Of a DNA stretch of 64,000 nucleotides, positions 40,897-49,060 are shown piece after piece; within the stretch, counting starts at the first letter, position 1; each line of letters begins with the position of its first letter. The position numbers and the translations under genes are program-made. The stretch covers positions 1,674,001 to 1,738,000 of the forward strand of contig NZ_JAUTBA010000001.1 of the NCBI RefSeq assembly GCF_030818895.1, given 5' to 3'. The notes beneath the pieces are model-generated. The model saw only the letters and a program-made list of their open reading frames with translations, did not search any database and had not been told where the DNA came from. The stretch is from Sphingobacterium zeae (GTDB lineage: Bacteria > Bacteroidota > Bacteroidia > Sphingobacteriales > Sphingobacteriaceae).

Positions 40897-42999
40897 TTAT
40901 TTTAAAAGTTGATAAGCGATTAATGCACTGAGGTAGGCTACGCCCGTCATAAAACCAAGTTGTATTAAAGTCCATTTCCAAGATCCTGTTTCCCTTTTTA
41001 CCGCCGCGATCGTACTCATACATTGCATAGCGAATGCGTAAAACAATAGTAAGGATACACCTGACGCCAAATTGTAAGCGGGTAAACCGGTATTTCGGTT
41101 AATTTCACTTTTCATTTTGCCTAATACCGTTGTTTTAGACGCTTCATCTTCGATATCCACTTCATCTCCGAGACTATATACCGTAGCCATTGTGCCAACA
41201 AATACTTCACGTGCAGCAAAAGAAGAAATTAGACCGATGCCCATCTTCCAATCGTACCCCAATGGTTCAACTACAGGTTCAATAGCCATGCCAAGATAGC
41301 CCAGGAAAGAGTGCTCCAGTCGATAAGATGAAACTTCATGTTCTAAATCTGCTTCGGGTAAATTCGGGTTATTCTTTGTTACATATTCTTCTGCCCGGCT
41401 AAATTTGTCATTCGGTCCAAAGCTGCCCAATGCCCATAGTATAATGGAAATCGCCAAAATGATTTTACCAGCACCAAAGACAAAACTGGACGCTTTTTCC
41501 CATACATTTAAGGCAACGTTTTTCCAATCCGGAGTCTTATAAGTGGGAAGTTCAAAGATGAGAAATGATTTGTGCTTCGATTTAATCACTTTGGTAAGGA
41601 TAATAGCAGATAGCAGGACTGCAAATATCCCGAGGAGATACATGACAAACAATACAATCCCTTGAATTTGAAATCCACCTAATCGCGTATCTGGTATCAC
41701 CAGTCCGATCAGCACAATATAAATAGGCAGACGTGCAGAACAGGTCATAAAAGGTGTCACTAGAATAGTCACTAATCTCTCTTTGCTATTTTCGATGTTA
41801 CGTGCAGACATCACTGCAGGAACAGCGCAGGCAACTCCGGAAATCAATGGAATGACTGATTTTCCACTCAACCCGAAGGGACGAAGCCAGCGGTCCATCA
41901 GAAAAACGACACGGCTCATATAGCCCGTTTCTTCCATAATCGAAATAAAGACATACAAGATGACGATCTGCGGAATGAAGATGACGATCCCGCCGATTCC
42001 CTTAATAATACCGTTACTCAACAAGTCTGTCAATGGTCCCGCAGGAAGTGCCGACTGTGTATAGGCCGCAAGATCGCCAAAAAGACCGTCTATAAAATCC
42101 ATCGCAGGTCCAGACCACGTGTAAATTGCTTGGAAAATAAGAAATAAGATTCCAAAAAAGATCACATAACCAAAAATCGGGTGAAGCAGAATGCTATCAA
42201 TCGCATTTGTTTTATTCTTATTTGAAGCCTCATCTTTTACATAGATTTCTCCAAGGCTATTATCTAATGATTTGCTGCGTAATATGGCCTCCTCTTTCTG
42301 TAGTTTATCAGCCCTTAATTGATATTTCTCGCGGATTTGCTGAATAGCCTGATTCTTTTCCTTCGACAAAAACGATACTTCGCCCTTAGCTAAATATTGC
42401 CAGGTATGGTATTCAGTCTCTAACGGGAAGAGACGTTTCGTTTCTTCCAATGCAGCATCCGCTTCCTTTGGTAGGCTAAACGTACTGATATACATTGGTG
42501 GAATAGCATCAAAGTTTTTGATTAACTGATCTACACCTTGCCCTGTACGTGCATTGGTTTGGTAGACCTTGGTATTTAACAAATGCTCAAGTTTTTGAAC
42601 ATCTATGGTAATACCTTTTTCCCTGGCTTCGTCGATCATATTGATGACAAAGATAGCCGGTAGGCCAAGCTCGCGAGCTTGCTGATAAAGGATGATCGAC
42701 CGTTTTAGATTGGTGGGTTCGGCAACGACAACGACAAGGTTTGGTCTGAAACTACTATCTTTATTGACTAAAGTGTTGAAAACAACCTCTTCGTCCATCG
42801 AACTTGGAAACAACGTATAGGTTCCGGGTAAATCAATGATACGATACGTTTTACTGTTGGCTTTTACTTGCCCCTCACGTTTCTCGACCGTAATTCCAGG
42901 ATAATTTCCTACTTTCTGATTTAATTTTGTAATCCGGTTAAATAGAGATGTTTTACCCACATTTGGATTCCCCAAAAGTGCAATAATCGGGTTATTCAT
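40897..42999 (-). CDS. feoB: Ferrous iron transporter FeoB
   Basis: The protein is 700 residues. The N-terminal G domain has G1 GNPNVGKTS (10-18), G3 DLPG (56-59) and G4 NMID (near 120), followed by a helical linker and from about residue 270 the membrane part with two Gate regions (VIPLISGVACAVPAVMSARNIE and FAAREVFVGTMATVY). It drives Fe2+ uptake across the inner membrane with GTP hydrolysis. Its ATG overlaps the last base of feoA, and the Cys-rich helper follows. The probable Fur-like site upstream of feoA would control all three genes. Confidence 0.97.
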   Translation of the reverse strand: MNNPIIALLGNPNVGKTSLFNRITKLNQKVGNYPGITVEKREGQVKANSKTYRIIDLPGTYTLFPSSMDEEVVFNTLVNKDSSFRPNLVVVVAEPTNLKRSIILYQQARELGLPAIFVINMIDEAREKGITIDVQKLEHLLNTKVYQTNARTGQGVDQLIKNFDAIPPMYISTFSLPKEADAALEETKRLFPLETEYHTWQYLAKGEVSFLSKEKNQAIQQIREKYQLRADKLQKEEAILRSKSLDNSLGEIYVKDEASNKNKTNAIDSILLHPIFGYVIFFGILFLIFQAIYTWSGPAMDFIDGLFGDLAAYTQSALPAGPLTDLLSNGIIKGIGGIVIFIPQIVILYVFISIMEETGYMSRVVFLMDRWLRPFGLSGKSVIPLISGVACAVPAVMSARNIENSKERLVTILVTPFMTCSARLPIYIVLIGLVIPDTRLGGFQIQGIVLFVMYLLGIFAVLLSAIILTKVIKSKHKSFLIFELPTYKTPDWKNVALNVWEKASSFVFGAGKIILAISIILWALGSFGPNDKFSRAEEYVTKNNPNLPEADLEHEVSSYRLEHSFLGYLGMAIEPVVEPLGYDWKMGIGLISSFAAREVFVGTMATVYSLGDEVDIEDEASKTTVLGKMKSEINRNTGLPAYNLASGVSLLLFYAFAMQCMSTIAAVKRETGSWKWTLIQLGFMTGVAYLSALIAYQLLK

Positions 43000-43238
43000 T
43001 ATTTCTGATCAATAAGGATGACTTTAGCTTCTGATTTGCGGATAGCAATTAGGGCATTATTAGCACGGATGTTTAAGCATATCGGCCCATCCAGTGGAGC
43101 GATATGTTTTACCTCGACCTCAGTACCGGGTATAAATCCCAATTCGAAAAATTTAGCTGGAATATCGTGTGATTCAAAATCAATAATTACCGCCTTTTCC
43201 CCTTTTTTTAGCTTATCTAAGCTAGTTCTATTACGCAT
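42999..43238 (-). CDS. feoA: Ferrous iron transport protein FeoA
   Basis: The protein is 79 residues, an SH3-like domain: SLDKLKKGEKAVIIDFE, KFFELGFIPGTEVEVKHIAPLDGPICLNIR and a closing IAIRKSEAKVI. It assists FeoB at the cytoplasmic face. The stop overlaps the feoB start by one base. The leader is short: a TATATTTG -7 element on this strand at 43269-43262 places transcription start near 43255. Confidence 0.96.
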   Translation of the reverse strand: MRNRTSLDKLKKGEKAVIIDFESHDIPAKFFELGFIPGTEVEVKHIAPLDGPICLNIRANNALIAIRKSEAKVILIDQK

Positions 43239-43261
43239 CTGCCTGTTTTTTTTGAATTCCT

Positions 43262-43299
43262 CAAATATACAGAATTTCCGTCATTTAGAATGATTCTAA
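43262..43299 (-). promoter_or_regulatory. feo promoter with Fur-like operator
   Basis: On the minus strand TATATTTG (43269-43262) is a consensus -7 element. A perfect 7-1-7 palindrome, TTAGAATGATTCTAA (43285-43299), covers where the -33 element should be. The 7-1-7 symmetry and AT-rich halves are those of Fur-family sites, and the position would block polymerase. The assignment to Fur itself is inference. Confidence 0.65.
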
Positions 43300-43367
43300 T
43301 GTCATAGTTATGTATTTACTAAAAAACAGTTATCTTTATGCTATAAAACGATTAATTATCAACCAGA

Positions 43368-43817
43368 ATGAAGATTGAGGACGAAATCAAAGTAAATAAA
43401 TTCAGCAATGAATGGCACCGTTGTACAGTAAATATTCTCTACACCTACAATCGTATTAGTAATGCGCTCGAACAGCGAGCTGCTAAAGAAGGAATCACTT
43501 TGAAACAATTTAATGTCCTGCGTATATTAAGAGGACGATATCCTAAGCCTTCAACCAATAGTCTCATTAAGTCAAGAATGCTGAGTTTTACACCAGACAT
43601 CTCGCGCATGATAGACCGTATGGTTTCAAAAGAACTGGTTTCGCGCTGTCAATCGGGAGCGGATAAAAGGGCCGTGGATCTGTTTATAACAAAAAAGGGC
43701 CAGGAAATTCTAAAAAGACTTGATGAGGATATGCTGATGATGGATATTTTGCCCAGCCGAATTAGTGAAGAAGAAGCTATTGCATTAAATGCGCTGCTGG
43801 ATAAACTTCGTGGCTAA
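43368..43817 (+). CDS. MarR family transcriptional regulator
   Basis: The protein is 149 residues with a winged-helix core: LKQFNVLRILRGRYPKPSTNSLIKSRML, DISRMIDRMVSKELVSRCQSGADKRAVDLFIT. The latter is the MarR wing with its Asp-Lys-Arg motif. The gene is divergent from feoA (129 bases) and ends 4 bases before the convergent ZIP gene, so it may sense metals or oxidative stress and control the feo or ZIP operons; its target is unproven. A TATCTTTA element at 43331-43338 may be its -7 sequence. Confidence 0.9.
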   Translation: MKIEDEIKVNKFSNEWHRCTVNILYTYNRISNALEQRAAKEGITLKQFNVLRILRGRYPKPSTNSLIKSRMLSFTPDISRMIDRMVSKELVSRCQSGADKRAVDLFITKKGQEILKRLDEDMLMMDILPSRISEEEAIALNALLDKLRG

Positions 43818-43821
43818 AATA

Positions 43822-44631
43822 TTAGTGCGCATGATCATGATGCTCATGATCATGCGTTTGGTGATGCTGATCATGCCCATGGTCATGTTCTCCAACAAAT
43901 AAGAAGCTTCCCAGTGCAATGGCAACTCCTGCTATCACAGCAATCATTTTCTTTTTATTGAATTTGTGATGGTCAATTGAGCCCGATTCAAACAATATAG
44001 TCGTGGATATGTGTAAGAAAATACCAATAACCACTGCCATAATTTTATCGAAATATTGTTGGATATTGCCCACTTCTCCGGCACTGATGGCTTTACTCAG
44101 TAAAAAACCAAAAGGGGTCATTGCCGCAAATAAAGCGAGCGTAATCAAGATGGTATTTTTCTTTAAATGCGTACTCAGTAAAATACTTCCCAATGCAAAT
44201 GCTGCTGGAATATGGTGGATGGATATCCCCAGTGCAAGCTCTGTCTGGTGTGTTGCAGCCAAGGGCATACCTTCTAGGAATGCATGGAGGCATAGACTGA
44301 ACATAATACCGATTGGGAAACGGTGGTTATGGTGGTCGTGATCATTGTCCGCATGAATATGACCATGTTCGATCCCCTGGGAAAACTGTTCAAGAAAAAG
44401 CTGAAAAAGAAATCCAGCTAAGACATAGATACCCAATACTTCGGGTGAGGTATTGGTCGACTGGTAAACATGGGGCATGAGGTGAAGTACGGTAATGGAG
44501 AATAAATAGGCTCCACTGAAAGAAAGGATTAGTTTTAGAAAATTAGTCCCTTTCTTTTGTACAAAAAATACGGCAATTCCACTTGCAAATGCAGGTACGA
44601 ATAAAATTAAAATCAATAAAATTGAATTCAT
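43822..44631 (-). CDS. ZIP family metal transporter, His-rich
   Basis: The protein is 269 residues with about eight membrane helices. Two His/Asp-rich stretches, HGHIHADNDHDHHNH in the central loop and a C-terminal tail GEHDHGHDQHHQTHDH onward, probably bind Zn2+ or related ions. Helix 4 keeps HAFLEGMPL, but the usual HEIPHE-like motif of helix 5 reads HHIPAA, losing the acid. ZIP proteins move divalent metals into the cytoplasm. The ATG overlaps the PAP2 gene stop by one base, so both are translated from one mRNA. Zinc is the likeliest substrate but iron or manganese cannot be excluded. Confidence 0.9.
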   Translation of the reverse strand: MNSILLILILFVPAFASGIAVFFVQKKGTNFLKLILSFSGAYLFSITVLHLMPHVYQSTNTSPEVLGIYVLAGFLFQLFLEQFSQGIEHGHIHADNDHDHHNHRFPIGIMFSLCLHAFLEGMPLAATHQTELALGISIHHIPAAFALGSILLSTHLKKNTILITLALFAAMTPFGFLLSKAISAGEVGNIQQYFDKIMAVVIGIFLHISTTILFESGSIDHHKFNKKKMIAVIAGVAIALGSFLFVGEHDHGHDQHHQTHDHEHHDHAH

Positions 44632-45212
44632 TATACTTGTTCAGTTTTAAAAAAGCTTGGTACAAATCGTTTGAATAAATAACCTGTTGCCAAGCCAACC
44701 AAGATGCCTAAAACGGCACCACAGAGGATATCAAAAGGGTAATGAACACCGACATAAATTTGAGCGACTGAAATCAACGTTGCCCAGGTAATACAAAGCC
44801 AAAGCACATGTTTCCACCTTCTCCGAAAGAGCACAATCCAGAAGAAAGCTAGGGAAAAATGATTGGCAGCATGCGAGGAAGTAAAGCTAAAGCCAGAGCC
44901 ACAGCGCACCCGGATGTTAATATTTTCCTTAAACTCCACATCGTTACAAGGTCGAATACGTTTGACAGTTTTTTTGATCAAATGTGAAGACAGACCATCG
45001 GAAATTCCAAAAGTGGCCAGGGTTACGGCAACAATGAGTATACCTGTTTTACCGTAGGTTTTAATGAAAAATATGATCAGAAACAAATACAAAGGTGCCC
45101 ATGTATATGGATTGCGCAATATAGGCAATAACCAATCAAACACAGGGTTGCTCAAGCCTTGATTGATGGCTAGAAAAATCTCTTGATCGATGTGTATTAA
45201 CTGTTGAATCAT
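44631..45212 (-). CDS. PAP2-family phosphatase
   Basis: The protein is 193 residues from the ATG at 45212 (MIQQLIHIDQEIF); the frame reaches 45242 but the family N-terminus and hydrophobic layout support the inner start. The phosphatase triad is visible: KTVKRIRPCND (motif 1), SSHAANHFSLA (motif 2 with its His) and VGVHYPFDILCG (motif 3). With five or six membrane helices it likely dephosphorylates undecaprenyl pyrophosphate or another lipid phosphate at the outer face of the inner membrane. Coupling to a ZIP metal transporter by a one-base overlap is curious; no functional link is known to me. Confidence 0.9.
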   Translation of the reverse strand: MIQQLIHIDQEIFLAINQGLSNPVFDWLLPILRNPYTWAPLYLFLIIFFIKTYGKTGILIVAVTLATFGISDGLSSHLIKKTVKRIRPCNDVEFKENINIRVRCGSGFSFTSSHAANHFSLAFFWIVLFRRRWKHVLWLCITWATLISVAQIYVGVHYPFDILCGAVLGILVGLATGYLFKRFVPSFFKTEQV

Positions 45213-45311
45213 AAATGTTGCTGATGACAATGAAATTCCCAAACTTTAAAAACTCGTTTTTCAAAAGTAAAAATAATTTCATTGCGAAGAACTGTTTCTT
45301 TTAAAAACAAC

Positions 45312-45329
45312 TTTGTTGCAACAAATATA
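45312..45329 (-). promoter_or_regulatory. Palindrome overlapping a promoter upstream of PAP2-ZIP
   Basis: TTTGTTGCAACAAA (45312-45325) is a perfect 14-base palindrome. It overlaps CAAATATA (45322-45329), which on the minus strand reads TATATTTG, a consensus -7 element pointing towards the PAP2-ZIP operon about 110 bases away. This is the layout of a repressor site; a metal sensor such as Zur would fit the ZIP gene but is not shown. Confidence 0.45.
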
Positions 45330-45412
45330 CGGTAAATATTTATTATTTATAATTTTAATTCGAGATTTTATTGCCATTGTGCTAAATTTACGCGTTAATC
45401 AATTCAAAAGAA

Positions 45413-46795
45413 ATGACTTTAATTAAATCAATATCAGGGATACGAGGTACGATAGGCGGGCGTGCTGGAGAGGCGCTTACCCCCATAGATATCGTTAAGT
45501 TTACAGCAGCTTATGGCAAAATTATTGTCAAGCAGAGCGGTATCAAAAAAATTGTAATCGGTAGAGATGCGCGTGTTTCCGGTGAGATGGTGAGTAATCT
45601 GGTGATCGGAACCTTGCAGAGCATCGGTGTCGATGTGGTCGATCTGGGCTTGTCCACGACACCAACAGTAGAGATTGCTGTACCGATGGAAAAGGCAGCT
45701 GGTGGTATTATTTTGACTGCTTCACATAATCCAGGCCAATGGAATGCGCTGAAACTGTTAAATGCAAAGGGTGAATTTATTTCAGATGCCGAAGGACAGG
45801 AAGTATTGGCACTTGGGGAATCTTTGGACTTCGATTTTTCAGAAGTGGGCGAATTAGGGCAGCTTCATAAAGACTATTCTTACATGCAGAAACATGTAGA
45901 GGCTGTTTTGGCTTTGGAATATGTCGATAAAGAAGCCATTAAAGCCGCTAATTTTAAGGTCGCTTTAGATGCAGTCAACAGTACTGGCGGTACCTTTATC
46001 CCTGCGTTGCTGGATGCGTTGGGGGTACAGACCATTTATAAGATCCATTGTGAACCCAATGGTCAATTTCCGCATAATCCCGAACCGTTGAAAGAACATC
46101 TTACAGATCTGTCTGCAGCAGTGGTCGAGAACAAGGCTGATTTAGGGATTGCTGTAGACCCAGACGTTGATCGGTTAGTCTTTATGATGGAAGACGGCGA
46201 ATTATTCGGTGAAGAATATACACTGGTTGCCGTAGCAGACTACCTATTGCAGCATAAAAAAGGAAATACCGTTTCTAACTTATCTTCTACACGTGCACTG
46301 CGTGATGTGACTAAAGCACATGGAGGCGAATATTATGCAGCGGCCGTGGGTGAAGTCAACGTGGTTACCAAGATGAAAGAAGTCGATGCGGTCATCGGTG
46401 GAGAGGGAAATGGTGGCGTAATTTATCCGGCATCTCACTATGGCCGTGATGCGCTGGTCGGAGTAGCGATCTTCTTGACGCATTTGGCAAAACTTGGTAA
46501 AAAAGCCTCAGCATACCGTGCTTCTTTACCGCAATACTTTATGTCAAAAAATAAGATTACCCTAACTCCGGAATTGGACATTGACAACCTATTGGCGAAA
46601 ATGCAGGAGAAATATAAACATGAAGACCATTCCACCATTGATGGACTGAAAATAGACTTCGAAAATGAATGGGTGCATCTACGCAAGTCGAATACTGAAC
46701 CGATCATCCGCATCTATTCTGAGGGCCCGACGCCCGAAGCTGCTGAGCAGATCGCGCAGAAGATTATCCGTGAAATTGAAGAAATAATTAAATAA
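45413..46795 (+). CDS. glmM: Phosphohexomutase, probably phosphoglucosamine mutase
   Basis: The protein is 460 residues of the alpha-D-phosphohexomutase family. The phosphoserine loop is TASHNPGQWNALK (Ser104), the metal loop DPDVDRL, the sugar-binding loop GGEGNGGVIYP and the phosphate-binding loop RKSNTEPIIRIYSE. The N-terminus SISGIRGTIGG resembles Bacteroidota GlmM, which makes glucosamine-1-phosphate for peptidoglycan and lipid A. The sugar loop GEGNGG differs from the GEQSGH of proteobacterial GlmM, so a phosphoglucomutase or phosphomannomutase role cannot be ruled out. It is a single-gene unit with an immediate terminator. Confidence 0.88.
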   Translation: MTLIKSISGIRGTIGGRAGEALTPIDIVKFTAAYGKIIVKQSGIKKIVIGRDARVSGEMVSNLVIGTLQSIGVDVVDLGLSTTPTVEIAVPMEKAAGGIILTASHNPGQWNALKLLNAKGEFISDAEGQEVLALGESLDFDFSEVGELGQLHKDYSYMQKHVEAVLALEYVDKEAIKAANFKVALDAVNSTGGTFIPALLDALGVQTIYKIHCEPNGQFPHNPEPLKEHLTDLSAAVVENKADLGIAVDPDVDRLVFMMEDGELFGEEYTLVAVADYLLQHKKGNTVSNLSSTRALRDVTKAHGGEYYAAAVGEVNVVTKMKEVDAVIGGEGNGGVIYPASHYGRDALVGVAIFLTHLAKLGKKASAYRASLPQYFMSKNKITLTPELDIDNLLAKMQEKYKHEDHSTIDGLKIDFENEWVHLRKSNTEPIIRIYSEGPTPEAAEQIAQKIIREIEEIIK

Positions 46796-46828
46796 AAACA
46801 AAAAGCTGCATCTGCAGCTTTTTGTTTT
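46795..46828 (+). terminator. Terminator after glmM
   Basis: A perfect 16-base stem (core AAAAAGCTGCA / TGCAGCTTTTT) with a TC loop begins on the last base of the stop codon and runs into Ts. Confidence 0.88.
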
Positions 46829-46883
46829 AGGACTAATTTGACGAATACAAAATAGGCGTAGATAGAAAGATGTTTTAGAATTT

Positions 46884-48959
46884 ATGATTAGAAAAATCAT
46901 TTTAAGTATCTGTTGTTTTCTTCATGTAGTGTTATTTGCCTTGCCAACACGTGCCCAGCAAACTGTAGAAGAAATCAATAGGGTGTTAGACCAATGGCAC
47001 AAGTCTTCGGGTGAGGTAAAGTATGGCCCATTTTTGAATGTTATTGCTTCCGATGGAATCATTATGGGTACCGATCATGATGAAAGGTGGGATAAAGCAC
47101 ATGCAAAGAAGTTCACTGATCAATATTTCAATCCCAAGAATGCATGGACATACACATATGACACTAGGCATATCAGCTTCAACGCAGATAGTACCATTGC
47201 TTGGTTTGATGAATCTTTTAAGATCAATACCAAGTCTTTTCGTGGTGTAGGCGTATTGAGCAAGCTGGATAATGCGTGGAAGATCCGCCAATACAGTATG
47301 TCGGTTTCGGCTCCCTATTCGGATGTGAAAGCTGCAGTAGGTGGAAAGGCTGGCCAGAAAATTCATAGCAATCTCTTATTGGTGATGCTGCTCTTTTTCT
47401 TTATGGCCATGTTATTTGTGCTCAGTCAACGCTTAAAGATCTCTTATCCAATTTTGTTAGTGATTGGAGGACTCGTGATTTCCTTGATTCCGGGTGTTCC
47501 CGTCATTAGTGTAGACCCTGATATTGTGTTTATGGTCTTTTTGCCGCCTTTACTTTTTGAAGCCGCCTGGTATACCAATTGGGGTAATTTTTTAAAGTGG
47601 CGCAGGTCTATTTTTATCATGGGCTTCGGTCTGGTTTTCTTCACATCCTTGGCCATTGCGTACTTTTCAGTGAGTATTATTCCCGGGTTTACCTTAGCAC
47701 TGGGTTTTTTGCTGGGTGGGATCATCTCGCCTCCCGATGCTGTTGCGGCGAGTTCAGTATTGAAAGGTATCAGTCTTCCTAAACGGGGAATAGCGATATT
47801 GGAAGGAGAAAGTCTGGTCAACGATGCTGCATCACTCACTGTATTTCGATTTGCATCGATTGCCATCCTTACGGGCCAGTTTGTAATGACCAATGCGGCG
47901 ACGCAATTTCTTGTATTATCGGTGATGGGCGTTGTGGTTGGCCTGGTCATCGGCCACATCCTGTATGTCTTTTTAAGATATGTGGCGAAATCGTCCAGCA
48001 TATCAACACCTATTACGCTCATCGCACCCTACTTAATGTATATTGTCGCAGAACATTTTGAATGGTCGGGCGTTTTGGCAGTGGTAAGTGGTGGATTGTT
48101 TCTTTCTTTTCGGGCAGGGGATTATCTCAACTATCATACCCGTATTCAAACGAAAGAAGTATGGGCAACGGTAGGCTTTCTCTTAAATGGATTCGTTTTC
48201 ATTTTGATTGGGCTTGAGTTACCCGTAATCATTAATGGATTGGGCGAATATTCGATGTCAGAGGCCATTGATTATGCGTTGGCGATCGCCGTGATCGTCA
48301 TTATTTTGCGATTGATCGCAGTTTATCTTTCGGCTTTTGTTCCTAGAATATTATTCAAGCGGATTCGGATAAAGGAAAAAAGCCCGGGATGGAAACTGCC
48401 CTTGGTTATTGGCTGGGCAGGAATGAGAGGGGTGGTTTCGTTGGCATCAGCATTAGCGATTCCGTTGACGTTATATGATGGCACAGCTTTCCCACACCGT
48501 AATCTGATTTTGTTCATTACGTTTGTCGTCATTTTGGTGACGCTTGTCTTTCAGGGGCTAACATTACCCTTTTTAATTAAGTTGATAAAGATGGAAGATG
48601 TCGACGAGCAAGTTTCCATGGAAGAGCAGATTGATGAGATTCGCTTACGCCTTGGTAAAGAATCTATCGCCTATTTGGATAAGCACTATGCACAGGAAAT
48701 GTTGGAGTATGAGACCATCGCCCGCGTTAAAGAGCAGATCATCCGAAGTGTAAATGCATCCGAACGTGCAAAAGAAGAAGATACACGTGCACAGCTTTCG
48801 GCAGTGAGAGGACTGTATAATAAAATAATGTTGGAACTTCTGGCCTTACGTCGTGATGGATTGTATAAGATCAAAGAAAGTAAGGCTTACGATAGCGATG
48901 TCATCAGAGAAATGGAGTATTCGCTTGACTTGGAAGAATCCCGTTTATCGCGTAAATAA
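46884..48959 (+). CDS. NTF2-like domain fused to CPA1 Na+/H+ antiporter
   Basis: The protein is 691 residues in one frame. A signal peptide (MIRKIILSICCFLHVVLFAL, cleaved near ARAQ) is followed by an NTF2/SnoaL-like (DUF4440-type) domain at about 27-150: EEINRVLDQWHKSSG, GIIMGTDHDERWDKA, STIAWFDESF and LDNAWKIRQYSMSV. The first transporter helix starts near residue 155. The CPA1 core has ESLVNDAASLTVFR with the ion-binding Asp314, and GMRGVVSLASALAIPL. A charged cytoplasmic tail of about 100 residues ends the protein. The N-terminal domain should lie in the periplasm and may sense a ligand that gates the antiporter. The ORF is continuous, so this is not an assembly frameshift visible in sequence. 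Confidence 0.9.
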   Translation: MIRKIILSICCFLHVVLFALPTRAQQTVEEINRVLDQWHKSSGEVKYGPFLNVIASDGIIMGTDHDERWDKAHAKKFTDQYFNPKNAWTYTYDTRHISFNADSTIAWFDESFKINTKSFRGVGVLSKLDNAWKIRQYSMSVSAPYSDVKAAVGGKAGQKIHSNLLLVMLLFFFMAMLFVLSQRLKISYPILLVIGGLVISLIPGVPVISVDPDIVFMVFLPPLLFEAAWYTNWGNFLKWRRSIFIMGFGLVFFTSLAIAYFSVSIIPGFTLALGFLLGGIISPPDAVAASSVLKGISLPKRGIAILEGESLVNDAASLTVFRFASIAILTGQFVMTNAATQFLVLSVMGVVVGLVIGHILYVFLRYVAKSSSISTPITLIAPYLMYIVAEHFEWSGVLAVVSGGLFLSFRAGDYLNYHTRIQTKEVWATVGFLLNGFVFILIGLELPVIINGLGEYSMSEAIDYALAIAVIVIILRLIAVYLSAFVPRILFKRIRIKEKSPGWKLPLVIGWAGMRGVVSLASALAIPLTLYDGTAFPHRNLILFITFVVILVTLVFQGLTLPFLIKLIKMEDVDEQVSMEEQIDEIRLRLGKESIAYLDKHYAQEMLEYETIARVKEQIIRSVNASERAKEEDTRAQLSAVRGLYNKIMLELLALRRDGLYKIKESKAYDSDVIREMEYSLDLEESRLSRK

Positions 48960-49020
48960 CCGGTATTAATACCATATCATCGGCGTATGCCCAACAGGGT
49001 AAGATCACGATGTGGCGAGC

Positions 49021-49060
49021 AATAGCGAAGTTAACTTACCATGTTAACTTCGCTATTTTT
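49021..49060. terminator. Bidirectional terminator, antiporter / BNR gene
   Basis: A perfect 15-base stem, AATAGCGAAGTTAAC with GTTAACTTCGCTATT around TTACCAT, has Ts on the plus side and lies between convergent genes. It includes the last codons of the BNR gene. Confidence 0.85.

Noticed and set aside
43822..43900. Short repeats of CATGATCATG type at the end of the ZIP gene
   Set aside because: They are the codons of a His/Asp-rich tail (HDHEHHDHAH), not a separate repeat or CRISPR element.
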